Origin: Acanthosepion esculentum
Taxonomy: Eukaryota > Mollusca > Cephalopoda > Sepiida > Sepiidae
Assembly: GCA_964036315.1 (NCBI GenBank)
Contig: OZ038510.1
Span: 81,106,083-81,170,082 of the forward strand
Reading direction: 5' to 3'
Length of the DNA stretch: 64,000 bases
Shown: positions 47,560-61,862 of the stretch, piece after piece
Numbering within the stretch: position 1 is the first letter of the stretch
How the letters are laid out: each line of letters begins with the position of its first letter
Position numbers and translations under genes: made by a program
The notes under the pieces: generated by a model
Told to the model about the DNA's origin: nothing
Database searches by the model: none
The model's input: only the letters and a program-made list of their open reading frames with translations

Positions 47560-50500
47560 CTCGCAACTGGATAACGGGCCCGTTGTACCAGAACTGCTAC
47601 AGGATAACAGACCCTTTCTAGCAGAACTGATACAGGATAACGGGCCAGTTGTAGTAGAACTGATACAGGATTACAGTCATGTTGTAGTAGAACTGATACA
47701 GGATTACAGTCCTGTTGTAGTAGAACTGATATAGTATAAGTGGCCCCTTGTACCAGAACTGATACGGGATAACAGACCCTTTGTAGCAAAATAGACTTAG
47801 GATAACAGGCACGTTGTAGTAGAAATGATACACATAACAGACACGTTGTAGCAGAACTGACACAGGATAACGGGCCCGTTGTAGCAGAATTGATACAGGA
47901 TAACAGGCCCGTTGTAACAGACACGTTACAGGATAACGGTCCCGTTGTAGTAGAACTGATACAGGATAACAGAAGCTTTGTAGCAGAACTGATACAGGAT
48001 AACAGGCTCGTTGTAGTATAACTGATAAAGGATAACAGGCTCGTTGTAGTAGATCTGATATAGTATAAAAGGCCCGTCGTAACAGACACTTTACAGGAGA
48101 ACAGGCACGTTGTAGCAGAACTGATACAGGATAACAGGCCCCTTATACCAGAACTGATACAGGATAACAGACCCTTTGTAGCAGAAATGATAAAGGATAA
48201 GGGCCCGTTGTACTAGAACTAATATAGTATAACAGCCCCCTTTTACCAGAACTGATACAGGATAACAGGCCCGTTGTAGGTAACTGATAAAGGATAACAG
48301 GCCCGTTGTAGTAGATTTGATATAGTATAACAGGCCCGTTGTAACAGACACGTTACAGAAGAACAACCACTTGTAGCAGAACTGATGCAGGATAACAGAC
48401 CCGTTGTAGAAGTGATGCAGGATAACGGGCCCGTTGAGGTAGAACTGATACAAGATACCGGGCCCGTTGTAGTAGAACTGATACAGGATAACGGGCCAGT
48501 TGCAGTAGAACTGATACAGGATAACGGGCCCGCTGTAGTAGAACTGATACAGGATATCGGGCCCGCTGTAGTAGAACTGATACAGGATAACAGGTCCGTT
48601 GTAGTAAAACTGATACAGGATAACGGGCCCGTTGTAGCGGAACTGATACAGGATTACAGGCCCGTTGTAGTAGAACTGATACAGGATGACAGAACATTTG
48701 TAGCAGAAGTGATACAGTATAACGGGCGCGTTGTAGCAGAACTGATACAAGATAACGGGCCCGTTGTAGTGGAACTGATACAGGATAACGGGCCAGTTGT
48801 GGCAGAAATGATACAGGATAACGGGCAAGTTGTGGCAGAACTGATACAGGATAACGGGCCCGTTGTAGTAGAACTGAGAGAGGATATCAGGCCAATTGTA
48901 GCAGAACTGATATAGGATAACATGCCTGTTGTATCGGAAGTGATACAGGATAACGGGCCCGTTGTAGTAGAACTGATACAGGATAACAGGCCAGTTGTGG
49001 GAGAACTGATACAGGATAACAGACCCGTTGTACCAGAAGTGTTACAGGATAACGGGCCCGTTGTAGTAGAACTGATACAGAATAACAGGCCCGATGTAGC
49101 GGAATTGATACAGGTTAACAGATACGTTGTAGCAGAACTGATACAGGATAACAGACCCTTTGTAGCAGAACTGATACAGGATAACGGGCCCGTTGTACCA
49201 GAAGTGTTACAGGATAACGGGCCCGTTGTAGTAGAACTGATACAGGATAACAGACCCTTTGTAGCAGAACTGATACAGGATAACAGACCCTTTGTAGCAG
49301 AACTGATACAGGATAACGGGCCCGTTGTAGTAGACCTGATACAGGATAACATGCCAGTCGTAGGTAACTGATACAGGATAGCAGGCCCGTTGTAGTAGAT
49401 CTGATATAGTATAACAGGCCCGTTGTTACAGACACGTTACAGGAGAACAGGCCCGTTGTAGTAGAACAGATGCAGGATAACAGACCCGTTGTAGCAGAAG
49501 TTATGCAGGATAACGGGACCGTTGAGGTAGAACTGATACAAGATACCGGGCCCGTTGTAGTAGAACTGATACAGGATAACGGGCCCGTTGTAGTAGAACT
49601 GATACAGGATAACGGGCCCGTTGTAGTAGAACTGATACAGCATAACATGCCCGTTGTAGTAGAACTGATACAGCATAACGGGCCCGCTGTAGTAGAACTG
49701 ATACAGGATAACATGCCCGCTGTAGTAGAACTGATACAGGATAACATGCCCGTTGTAGTAGAACTGATACAGGATAACGGGCCCGCTGTAGTAGAACTGA
49801 TACAAGATAACGGGCCCGCTGTAGTAGAACTGATACAGGATAACGGGCCCGTTGTAGCAGAACTGATACAGGATAACGGGCCCGCTGTAGTAGCACTGAT
49901 ACAGGATAACGGGCCCGCTGTAGTAGAACTGATACAAGATAACGGGACCGCTGTAGTAGCACTGATACAGGATAACGGGCCCGCTGTAGTAGAACTGATA
50001 CAAGATAACGGGCCCGTTCTGGTGGAACTGATACAGGATAACGGGCCCGTTGAGGCAGGACTGATACAGGATAACCGGCCCGCTGTAGTAGAACTGATAC
50101 AGGATAACGGGCCTGTTGAGGCAGGACTGATACAGGATAACGGGCCCGCTGTAGTAGAACTGATACAGGATAACGGGCCCGTTGAGGCAGGACTGATACA
50201 GGATAACGGGCCCGCTGTAGTAGAACTGATACAGGATAACGGGCCCGCTGTAGTAGAACTGATACAGGATAACATGTCCGCTGTAGTAGAACTGATACAG
50301 GATAACGGGCCCGTTGTAGTAGAACTGATACAGGATAACGGGCCCGCTGTAGTAGAACTGATACAAGATAACGGGCCCGTTCTGGTGGAACTGATACAGG
50401 ATAACGGGCCCGTTGTAGTAGAACTGATACAGGATAACGGGCGCGTTGTAGTAGAACTGATACAAGATAACGGGCTCGGTGTAGTAGAACTGATACAGGA

Positions 50501-53149
50501 TAACATGCCCGCTGTAGTAGAACTGATACAGGATAACGGGCCCGTTGTAGTAGAACTGATACAGGATAACGGGCCCGCTGTAGTAGAACTGATACAAGAG
50601 AACGGGCCCGTTGTGGTGGATCTGATACAGGATAACGGGCCCGTTGAGGTAGAACTGATACAGGATAACATGCCCGCTGTAGTAGAACTGATACAGGATA
50701 ACGGGCCCGTTGTCGCAGAACTGATACAGGATAACGGGCGCGTTGTAGTAGAACTGATACAAGATAACGGGCTCGGTGTAGCAGAACTGATACAGGATAA
50801 CGGGCCCGCTGTAGTAGAACTGATACAGGATAACGGGCCCGCTGTAGTAGAACTGATACAGGATAACATGTCCGCTGTAGTAGAACTGATACAGGATAAC
50901 ATGCCCGCTGTAGTAGAACTGATACAGGATAACGGGCCCGTTGTAGTAGAACTGATACAGGATAACGGGCCCGCTGTAGTAGAACTGATACAAGAGAACG
51001 GGCCCGTTGTGGTGGATCTGATACAGGATAACGGGCCCGTTGAGGTAGAACTGATACAGGATAACATGCCCGCTGTAGTAGAACTGATACAGGATAACGG
51101 GCCCGTTGTCGCAGAACTGATACAGGATAACGGACCCGTTGAGGTAGAACTGATACAGGATAACGGGCCCGTTGTAGTAAAACTGATACAGGATATCGGG
51201 CCCGTTGTAGTAGAACTGATACAGGATAACATGCCCGCTGTAGTAGAACTGATACAGGATAACGGGCGCGTTGTAGTAGAACTGATACAAGATAACGGGC
51301 CCGCTGTAGTAGAACTGATACAGGATTACAGGCCCGCTGTAGTAGAACTGATACAGGATAACGGGCCCGCTGTAGTAGAACTGATACAGGATAACGGGCC
51401 CGTTGAGGCAGGACTGATACAGGATAACGGGCCCGTTGAGGCAGGACTGATACAGGATAACGGGCCCGCTGTAGTAGAACTGATACAGGATAACGGGCTC
51501 GTTGAGGCAGGACTGATACAGGATAACGGGCCCGTTGAGGCAGGACTGATACAGGATAACGGGCTCGTTGAGGCAGGACTGATACAGGATAACGGGCCCG
51601 TTGAGGCAGGACTGATACAGGATAACGGGCCCGCTGTAGTAGAACTGATACAGGATAACGGGCCCGTTGAGGCAGGACTGATACAGGATAACGGGCCCGC
51701 TGTAGTAGAACTGATACAGGATAACGGGCCCGTTCAGGCAGGACTGATACAGGATAACGGGCCCGCTGTAGTAGAACTGATACAGGATAACGGGCCCGCT
51801 GTAGTAGAACTGATACAGGATAACGGGCCCGTTGAGGCAGGACTGATACAGGATAACGGGCCCGCTGTAGTAGAACTGATACAGGATAACGGGCCCGTTT
51901 AGGCAGGACTGATACAGGATAACGGGCCCGTTGAGGCAGGACTGATACAGGATAACGGGCCCGCTGTAGTAGAACTGATACAGGATAACGGGCCCGCTGT
52001 AGTAGAACTGATACAGGATAACGGGCCCGTTGAGGCAGGACTGATACAGGATAACGGGCCCGCTGTAGTAGAACTGATACAGGATAACGGGCCCGTTGAG
52101 GCAGGACTGATACAGGATAACGGGCCCGTTGAGGCAGGACTGATACAGGATAACGGGCCCTTTGTACCAGAACTGATACAGGATAACGGGCCCGTTGAGG
52201 CAGGACTGATACAGGATAACGGGCCCTTTGTACCAGAACTGATACAGGATAACGGGCCCGTTGAGGCAGGACTGATACAGGATAACGGGCCCGCTGTAGT
52301 AGAACTGATACAGGATAACGGGCCCGTTGAGGCAGGACTGATACAGGATAACGGGCCCGCTGTAGTAGAACTGATACAGTATAACGGGCCCGTTGAGGCA
52401 GGACTGATACAGGATAACGGGCCCGCTGTAGTAGAACTGATACAGGATAACGGGCCCGTTGAGGCAGGACTGATACAGGATAACGGGCCCGCTGTAGTAG
52501 AACTGATACAGGATAACGGGCCCGCTGTAGTAGAACTGATACAGGATAACGGGCCCGTTGAGGCAGGACTGATACAGGATAACGGTCCCGCTGTAGTAGA
52601 ACTGATACAGGATAACGGGCCCGTTGAGGCAGGACTGATACAGGATAACGGGCCCTTTGTACCAGAACTGATACAGGATAACGGGCCCGTTGAGGCAGGA
52701 CTGATACAGGATAACGGGCCCGCTGTAGTAGAACTGATACAGGATAACGGGCCCGTTGAGGCAGGACTGATACAGGATAACGGGCCCTTTGTACCAGAAC
52801 TGATACAGGATAACGGGCCCGTTGAGGCAGGACTGATACAGGATAACGGGCCCGCTGTAGTAGAACTGATACAGGATAACGGGCCCGTTGAGGCAGGACT
52901 GATACAGGATAACCGGCCCGCTGTAGTAGAACTGATACAGGATAACGGGCCTGTTGAGGCAGGACTGATACAGGATAACGGGCCCGCTGTAGTAGAACTG
53001 ATACAGGATAACGGGCCCGTTGAGGCAGGACTGATACAGGATAACGGGCCCGCTGTAGTAGAACTGATACAGGATAACGGGCCCGCTGTAGTAGAACTGA
53101 TACAGGATAACGGGCCCGTTGAGGCAGGACTGATACAGGATAACGGGCC

Positions 53150-56100
53150 CGCTGTAGTAGAACTGATACAGGATAACGGGCCCGTTGAGGCAGGACTGAT
53201 ACAGGATAACGGGCCCGTTGAGGCAGGACTGATACAGGATAACGGGCCCGCTGTAGTAGAACTGATACAGGATAACGGGCCCGTTGAGGCAGGACTGATA
53301 CAGGATAACGGGCCCGCTGTAGTAGAACTGATACAGGATAACGGGCCCGCTGTAGTAGAACTGATACAGGATAACGGGCCCGCTGTAGTAGAACTGATAC
53401 AGGATAACGGGCCCGCTGTAGTAGAACTGATACAGGATAACGGGCCCGCTGTAGTAGAACTGATACAGGATAACGGGCCCGTTGAGGCAGGACTGATACA
53501 GGATAACGGGCCCGCTGTAGTAGAACTGATACAGGATAACGGGCCCGTTGAGGCAGGACTGATACAGGATAACGGGCCCGTTGAGGCAGGACTGATACAG
53601 GATAACGGGCCCGCTGTAGTAGAACTGATACAGGATAACGGGCCCGTTGAGGCAGGACTGATACAGGATAACGGGCCCGTTGAGGCAGGACTGATACAGG
53701 ATAACGGGCCCGCTGTAGTAGAACTGATACAGGATAACGGGCCCGTTGAGGCAGGACTGATACAGGATAACGGGCCCGTTGAGGCAGGACTGATACAGGA
53801 TAACGGGCCCGCTGTAGTAGAACTGATACAGGATAACGGGCCCGTTGAGGCAGGACTGATACAGGATAACGGGCCCGTTGAGGCAGGACTGATACAGGAT
53901 AACGGGCCCGCTGTAGTAGAACTGATACAGGATAACGGGCCCGTTGAGGCAGGACTGATACAGGATAACGGGCCCGCTGTAGTAGAACTGATACAGGATA
54001 ACGGGCCCGCTGTAGTAGAACTGATACAGGATAACGGGCCCGCTGTAGTAGAACTGATACAGGATAACGGGCCCGTTGAGGCAGGACTGATACAGGATAA
54101 CGGGCCCGTTGAGGCAGGACTGATACAGGATAACGGGCCCGCTGTAGTAGAACTGATACAGGATAACGGGCCCGTTGAGGCAGGACTGATACAGGATAAC
54201 GGGCCCGTTGAGGCAGGACTGATACAGGATAACGGGCCCGCTGTAGTAGAACTGATACAGGATAACGGGCCCGTTGAGGCAGGACTGATACAGGATAACG
54301 GGCCCGTTGAGGCAGGACTGATACAGGATAACGGGCCCGCTGTAGTAGAACTGATACAGGATAACGGGCCCGTTGAGGCAGGACTGATACAGGATAACGG
54401 GCCCGTTGAGGCAGGACTGATACAGGATAACGGGCCCGCTGTAGTAGAACTGATACAGGATAACGGGCCCGTTGAGGCAGGACTGATACAGGATAACGGG
54501 CCCGTTGAGGCAGGACTGATACAGGATAACGGGCCCGCTGTAGTAGAACTGATACAGGATAACGGGCCCGTTGAGGCAGGACTGATACAGGATAACGGGC
54601 CCGTTGAGGCAGGACTGATACAGGATAACGGGCCCGCTGTAGTAGAACTGATACAGGATAACGGGCCCGTTGAGGCAGGACTGATACAGGATAACCGGCC
54701 CGCTGTAGTAGAACTGATACAGGATAACGGGCCTGTTGAGGCAGGACTGATACAGGATAACGGGCCCGCTGTAGTAGAACTGATACAGGATAACGGGCCC
54801 GTTGAGGCAGGACTGATACAGGATAACGGGCCCGCTGTAGTAGAACTGATACAGGATAACGGGCCCGCTGTAGTAGAACTGATACAGGATAACGGGCCCG
54901 TTGAGGCAGGACTGATACAGGATAACGGGCCCGCTGTAGTAGAACTGATACAGGATAACGGGCCCGTTGAGGCAGGACTGATACAGGATAACGGGCCCGT
55001 TGAGGCAGGACTGATACAGGATAACGGGCCCGCTGTAGTAGAACTGATACAGGATAACGGGCCCGTTGAGGCAGGACTGATACAGGATAACGGGCCCGCT
55101 GTAGTAGAACTGATACAGGATAACGGGCCCGCTGTAGTAGAACTGATACAGGATAACGGGCCCGCTGTAGTAGAACTGATACAGGATAACGGGCCCGCTG
55201 TAGTAGAACTGATACAGGATAACGGGCCCGCTGTAGTAGAACTGATACAGGATAACGGGCCCGTTGAGGCAGGACTGATACAGGATAACGGGCCCGCTGT
55301 AGTAGAACTGATACAGGATAACGGGCCCGTTGAGGCAGGACTGATACAGGATAACGGGCCCGCTGTAGTAGAACTGATACAGGATAACGGGCCCGTTGAG
55401 GCAGGACTGATACAGGATAACGGGCCCGCTGTAGTAGAACTGATACAGGATAACGGGCCCGTTGAGGCAGGACTGATACAGGATAACGGGCCCGCTGTAG
55501 TAGAACTGATACAGGATAACGGGCCCGCTGTAGTAGAACTGATACAGGATAACAGACACATTGTAGCAGAACTGATACAGGATCACATTTCCCTTGTACC
55601 AGAACTGCTACAGGATAACAGACCCTTTGTACCAGAACTGATAGAGGATAACGGGCCGGTTGTAGTAGAACTGATACCGGATAACAGGCCCGTTGTGGCA
55701 GAACTGATACAGGATAACGGGCCTGTTGTAGCAGAACTGATACAGGATAACGGGCCCGTTGTGGCAGAACTGATACAAGATAACGGGCCCGTTGTAGTGG
55801 AACTGATACAGTATAACGGGCCCGTTATAGTAGAATTGATACAGGACAACGGGCCCGTTGTAATAGATCTGATACCGGATAACGGGCCGGTTGTAGTAGA
55901 ACTGATACAGGATAACAGGCCCGTTTTAGCGGAACTGATATAGGATAACAAGCCCCTGGTACCATAACTGATATATGATAACGGGCCCGTTGTAGTAGAA
56001 CTGATACAGGATAACGGGCCCGTTGAGGCAGGACTGATACAGGATAACGGGCCCGTTGAGGCAGGACTGATACAGGATAACGGGCCCGCTGTAGTAGAAC

Positions 56101-58893
56101 TGATACAGGATAACGGGCCCGTTGAGGCAGGACTGATACAGGATAACGGGCCCGTTGAGGCAGGACTGATACAGGATAACGGGCCCGCTGTAGTAGAACT
56201 GATACAGGATAACGGGCCCGTTGAGGCAGGACTGATACAGGATAACGGGCCCGTTGAGGCAGGACTGATACAGGATAACGGGCCCGCTGTAGTAGAACTG
56301 ATACAGGATAACGGGCCCGTTGAGGCAGGACTGATACAGGATAACGGGCCCGTTGAGGCAGGACTGATACAGGATAACGGGCCCGCTGTAGTAGAACTGA
56401 TACAGGATAACGGGCCCGTTGAGGCAGGACTGATACAGGATAACCGGCCCGCTGTAGTAGAACTGATACAGGATAACGGGCCTGTTGAGGCAGGACTGAT
56501 ACAGGATAACGGGCCCGCTGTAGTAGAACTGATACAGGATAACGGGCCCGTTGAGGCAGGACTGATACAGGATAACGGGCCCGCTGTAGTAGAACTGATA
56601 CAGGATAACGGGCCCGCTGTAGTAGAACTGATACAGGATAACGGGCCCGTTGAGGCAGGACTGATACAGGATAACGGGCCCGCTGTAGTAGAACTGATAC
56701 AGGATAACGGGCCCGTTGAGGCAGGACTGATACAGGATAACGGGCCCGTTGAGGCAGGACTGATACAGGATAACGGGCCCGCTGTAGTAGAACTGATACA
56801 GGATAACGGGCCCGTTGAGGCAGGACTGATACAGGATAACGGGCCCGCTGTAGTAGAACTGATACAGGATAACGGGCCCGCTGTAGTAGAACTGATACAG
56901 GATAACGGGCCCGCTGTAGTAGAACTGATACAGGATAACGGGCCCGCTGTAGTAGAACTGATACAGGATAACGGGCCCGCTGTAGTAGAACTGATACAGG
57001 ATAACGGGCCCGTTGAGGCAGGACTGATACAGGATAACGGGCCCGCTGTAGTAGAACTGATACAGGATAACGGGCCCGTTGAGGCAGGACTGATACAGGA
57101 TAACGGGCCCGCTGTAGTAGAACTGATACAGGATAACGGGCCCGTTGAGGCAGGACTGATACAGGATAACGGGCCCGTTGAGGCAGGACTGATACAGGAT
57201 AACGGGCCCGCTGTAGTAGAACTGATACAGGATAACGGGCCCGTTGAGGCAGGACTGATACAGGATAACGGGCCCGTTGAGGCAGGACTGATACAGGATA
57301 ACGGGCCCGCTGTAGTAGAACTGATACAGGATAACGGGCCCGTTGAGGCAGGACTGATACAGGATAACGGGCCCGTTGAGGCAGGACTGATACAGGATAA
57401 CGGGCCCGCTGTAGTAGAACTGATACAGGATAACGGGCCCGTTGAGGCAGGACTGATACAGGATAACGGGCCCGTTGAGGCAGGACTGATACAGGATAAC
57501 GGGCCCGCTGTAGTAGAACTGATACAGGATAACGGGCCCGTTGAGGCAGGACTGATACAGGATAACCGGCCCGCTGTAGTAGAACTGATACAGGATAACG
57601 GGCCTGTTGAGGCAGGACTGATACAGGATAACGGGCCCGCTGTAGTAGAACTGATACAGGATAACGGGCCCGTTGAGGCAGGACTGATACAGGATAACGG
57701 GCCCGCTGTAGTAGAACTGATACAGGATAACGGGCCCGCTGTAGTAGAACTGATACAGGATAACGGGCCCGTTGAGGCAGGACTGATACAGGATAACGGG
57801 CCCGCTGTAGTAGAACTGATACAGGATAACGGGCCCGTTGAGGCAGGACTGATACAGGATAACGGGCCCGTTGAGGCAGGACTGATACAGGATAACGGGC
57901 CCGCTGTAGTAGAACTGATACAGGATAACGGGCCCGTTGAGGCAGGACTGATACAGGATAACGGGCCCGCTGTAGTAGAACTGATACAGGATAACGGGCC
58001 CGCTGTAGTAGAACTGATACAGGATAACGGGCCCGCTGTAGTAGAACTGATACAGGATAACGGGCCCGCTGTAGTAGAACTGATACAGGATAACGGGCCC
58101 GCTGTAGTAGAACTGATACAGGATAACGGGCCCGTTGAGGCAGGACTGATACAGGATAACGGGCCCGCTGTAGTAGAACTGATACAGGATAACGGGCCCG
58201 TTGAGGCAGGACTGATACAGGATAACGGGCCCGCTGTAGTAGAACTGATACAGGATAACGGGCCCGTTGAGGCAGGACTGATACAGGATAACGGGCCCGC
58301 TGTAGTAGAACTGATACAGGATAACGGGCCCGTTGAGGCAGGACTGATACAGGATAACGGGCCCGCTGTAGTAGAACTGATACAGGATAACGGGCCCGCT
58401 GTAGTAGAACTGATACAGGATAACAGACACATTGTAGCAGAACTGATACAGGATCACATTTCCCTTGTACCAGAACTGCTACAGGATAACAGACCCTTTG
58501 TACCAGAACTGATAGAGGATAACGGGCCGGTTGTAGTAGAACTGATACCGGATAACAGGCCCGTTGTGGCAGAACTGATACAGGATAACGGGCCTGTTGT
58601 AGCAGAACTGATACAGGATAACGGGCCCGTTGTGGCAGAACTGATACAAGATAACGGGCCCGTTGTAGTGGAACTGATACAGTATAACGGGCCCGTTATA
58701 GTAGAATTGATACAGGACAACGGGCCCGTTGTAATAGATCTGATACCGGATAACGGGCCGGTTGTAGTAGAACTGATACAGGATAACAGGCCCGTTTTAG
58801 CGGAACTGATATAGGATAACAAGCCCCTGGTACCATAACTGATATATGATAACGGGCCCGTTGTAGTAGAACTGATACAGGATAACGGGCCCG
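53150..58893. repeat. 2,871-bp tandem duplication inside the 33-bp array
   Basis: The distinctive block 55545-56020 (cagacacattgtagcagaac, gatcacatttcccttgtacc, cccctggtaccataactgat) recurs at 58416-58891, an offset of 2,871 bases, exactly 87 units. The array text leftwards of both blocks follows the same order of A and B units for a long way. The left boundary near 53150 is estimated from the offset only. Confidence 0.8.
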
Positions 58894-58894
58894 T

Positions 58895-61862
58895 TGAAGC
58901 AGATTCGCTGCATGATTACGGGCCCGTTGAAGCTGAATTCCTACAGAATAACTGGCTCGTTGTAGCCATATTGCTGCAATAAATCGGACCCGCTTTAACA
59001 GAAATGCTATTGGATCACGGGCCCGTTGAATCAGAAGTGCTACAGGATAACAGGCACACTGAACTGGAATTGTAACAGCATAACAAGCCCGTTGTAACAG
59101 AACCGATATAGGATAACGTGTCCTTTGTAGCATGACTGATACCGGATAACTGACCCGTTGTAGCGGAACTGATACAGGATAACAGACCCGTTGTAGTGGG
59201 AGTGATACAGAATAACAGGCCCGTTGTAGAAGAACTGATATAGGTGTTGTGGTGGAATCCACCTAATCTGCATAGGTGACTACCAACTATATAAATAATG
59301 GTTGATACCGGAAGACGAGAGAGAAGGAAGAGAATCACGAGATCCAACTAGAGACTCTGATCGACTGCGACTAGTCAACACATTCTCCAGGAACGTCTTC
59401 CCAGAAATATACAGAAATACTATATGTACTTATTGTGTACACTTTCTTGTTATAATACATTCTTGTTCTAAGTACATTTTGTGTTGCATTATTATTCCAT
59501 GCATTAGGCGAGATTCAACATTGAGTCAAGTCTCAACAATAGGATAACAGTCCCGTTGTAGAAGAACTGATATAGGATAACAGACACGTTGTAGAAGAAC
59601 TTATATAGGATAACAGGCCCATTGTAGCAGAGCTGATATAGGATAACAGGCAAATTGTAGAAGAACTGATATAGGATAACAGGACCGTTGTAGCGGAACT
59701 GATACAGGATAAGCGACCCGTTGTAGCAGAACTGATACAGGATAACAGACTCCTTGTACCAGAACTGATACACGATAACAGACCCGTTGTAGTAGAACTG
59801 ATATAGTTTCACAGGCCCCGTGTACCACAATTGTTACACGATAACAGTCACTTTGTAGTAGAACTGATACAGGATAACGGGCCCTTGTACTCGAACTGAT
59901 ACAGGATAACAGGCACCTTGTACCAGAACTGATACAGGATTACAGGCCCGTTGTATTAGAACTGATATAGTATAACAGGCACCTTGTACCAGAACTGATA
60001 CAGGATAACGGGCCAGTTGTAGTAGAATTGATACAGGATAACGGGCCAGTTGTAATAGAACTGATACAGGATAACGGACCCGTTTTAATAGAACTGATAC
60101 AGGATAACGGGCCCGTTGTAGTAGAATTGATACAGGATAACGGGCACTTGTACCAGAACTGATACAGGATTACAGGCCCGTTGTATTAGAACTGATATAG
60201 TATAACAGGCACCTTGTACCAGAACTGATGCAGGATAACGGGCCCGTTGTTGCAGAACTGATACAGGATAACGGGCCCGTTGTAACAGAAAGGTTACAGG
60301 ATAACGGGCACGTTGTAGTAGATCTGATACAGGATAACAGGCCCGTTGTAACAGACACGTTACAGGATAAGAGACACGTTGTAGCAGAACTGATACAGGA
60401 TAACGGGCCGGTTGTAGTAGAACTGATATAGGATAACAGGCCCTTTGTACCAGAACTGATGCAGGATAAGAGGCCCCTTGTACCAGAACTGATGCAGGAT
60501 AAGAGGCCCCTTGTACCAGAACTGATGCAGGATAATGGCCCCCTTGTACCAGAACTGATGCAGGATAACGGGCCCCTTTGTACCAGAACTGATGCAGAAT
60601 AACGGGCCCATTGTACCAGAACTGGTACAAGATTAGAGACCCTTTGTAGCAGAACTGATAGAGGATCACAGTCCCCTTGTAACAAGAACTGATACAGGAT
60701 ATCAGACCCTTTCTAGCAGAACTGATACAATATAACAGACACGTTGTACCAGAACTGATACAGGATAACAGGCCCGATGTAGTATAACTGATACAGGATA
60801 AGGGACCCTTTGTAGCAGAACTGTTACAGGATAACAAGCCCCTGGTACCATAACTGATATATGATAACGGGCCCGTTGTAGTAGAACTGATACACGATAA
60901 CAGGCCCGTTGTAGCAATGCTGATATAGGATAACAGATCCGTTTTAGCAGAACTGATATAGGACATAAGGCGCGTTGTAGCAGAGTAGCTGTAGGATATC
61001 AGGCCCGTTGAAGCAGATTCGCTGCATGATTACAGGCCCGTTGAAACTGAATTGCTACAGAATAACAGGCCCGTTGTAGCCATATTGCTGCAATAAATCG
61101 GACCCGTTGTAACAGAATTGCTATTGGATAACGCGCCCGTTGAATCAGAAGTGCTACAGGATAACAGGCCCACTGAACTGGAATTGTAACAGCATAACAG
61201 GCCCGTTGTAGCAGAACCGATATAGGATAACGGGTCCGTTGTAGCATAACTGATACAGGATAACAGGTCTGTTGTAGCAGAACTGATATGGGATAAAGTA
61301 CCGTTATAGCATAACTCATACAGGATAACAGGCCCGTTGTTGCAGAACTGTTATAGCATAACAGGCTCTTTGTTGTAGAACTGATACAGGATAACAGTCC
61401 CGTTGTACAGAACTGATAGACGATAACAGGGCCGTTGTAGCTGTGCTGATATAGGATAACAGGCTCGTTTTAGCAGAACTGATACAGGATAACAAGCCCG
61501 TTGTAGCATAACTGATATAGGGTAACAGAACCGCTGTAGCAGAACTGATACATGAAAACGTGCGCTTTGTAGCAGATATATGATATATGATAACAGGCGT
61601 GTTGTAGCAGAGTAGCTGTAGGATATCAGGCCCGTTGAAGCAGATTTGCTGCAGGATTACGGACCGGTTGATGCTGAATTGCTACAGAATAACAGTCCCT
61701 TGTAGCAGTATTGCTGCAATAAAACGGACCCGTTGTAACAGAATTGCAATTGGATAACGGGCCTGTTGAATCAGAAGTGCTACGGGATAACAGGCCCACT
61801 GAACCGGAATTGTAACAGCATATCAAGCCCGTTGTAGCAGAACCGATATATGATAACGGGTC
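58895..61862. repeat. three copies of a diverged composite of the 33-bp family
   Basis: A block beginning gaagcagattcgctgcatga and containing ttgctgcaataaatcgg, gaatcagaagtgctac and actggaattgtaacagcat occurs at 58895-59105, 61010-61215 and 61635-61840. It preserves the 33-bp rhythm but with unit-specific changes. Confidence 0.8.
59240..59543 (+). mobile_element. solo LTR (59245-59538) with 5-bp target duplication
   Basis: A 294-bp segment interrupts the 33-bp rhythm. It starts TGTTG and ends CAACA, perfect inverted termini of LTR type, and is flanked by ATAGG on both sides (59240-59244 and 59539-59543); removing it restores the satellite unit. A TATA-like actatataaataatgg lies at 59286-59302, suggesting plus orientation. 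No element interior remains, as expected after LTR-LTR recombination. It is unrelated to the LTRs at 4.0-11.7 kb. Confidence 0.88.

Noticed and set aside
49437..55586. A 2049-codon minus-strand ORF that looks like a giant repeat protein gene
   Set aside because: It lies wholly in the 33-bp satellite; other frames on both strands are also open over the same bases, and there is no domain, signal peptide or promoter. Kept as a finding to test, not called as a gene.
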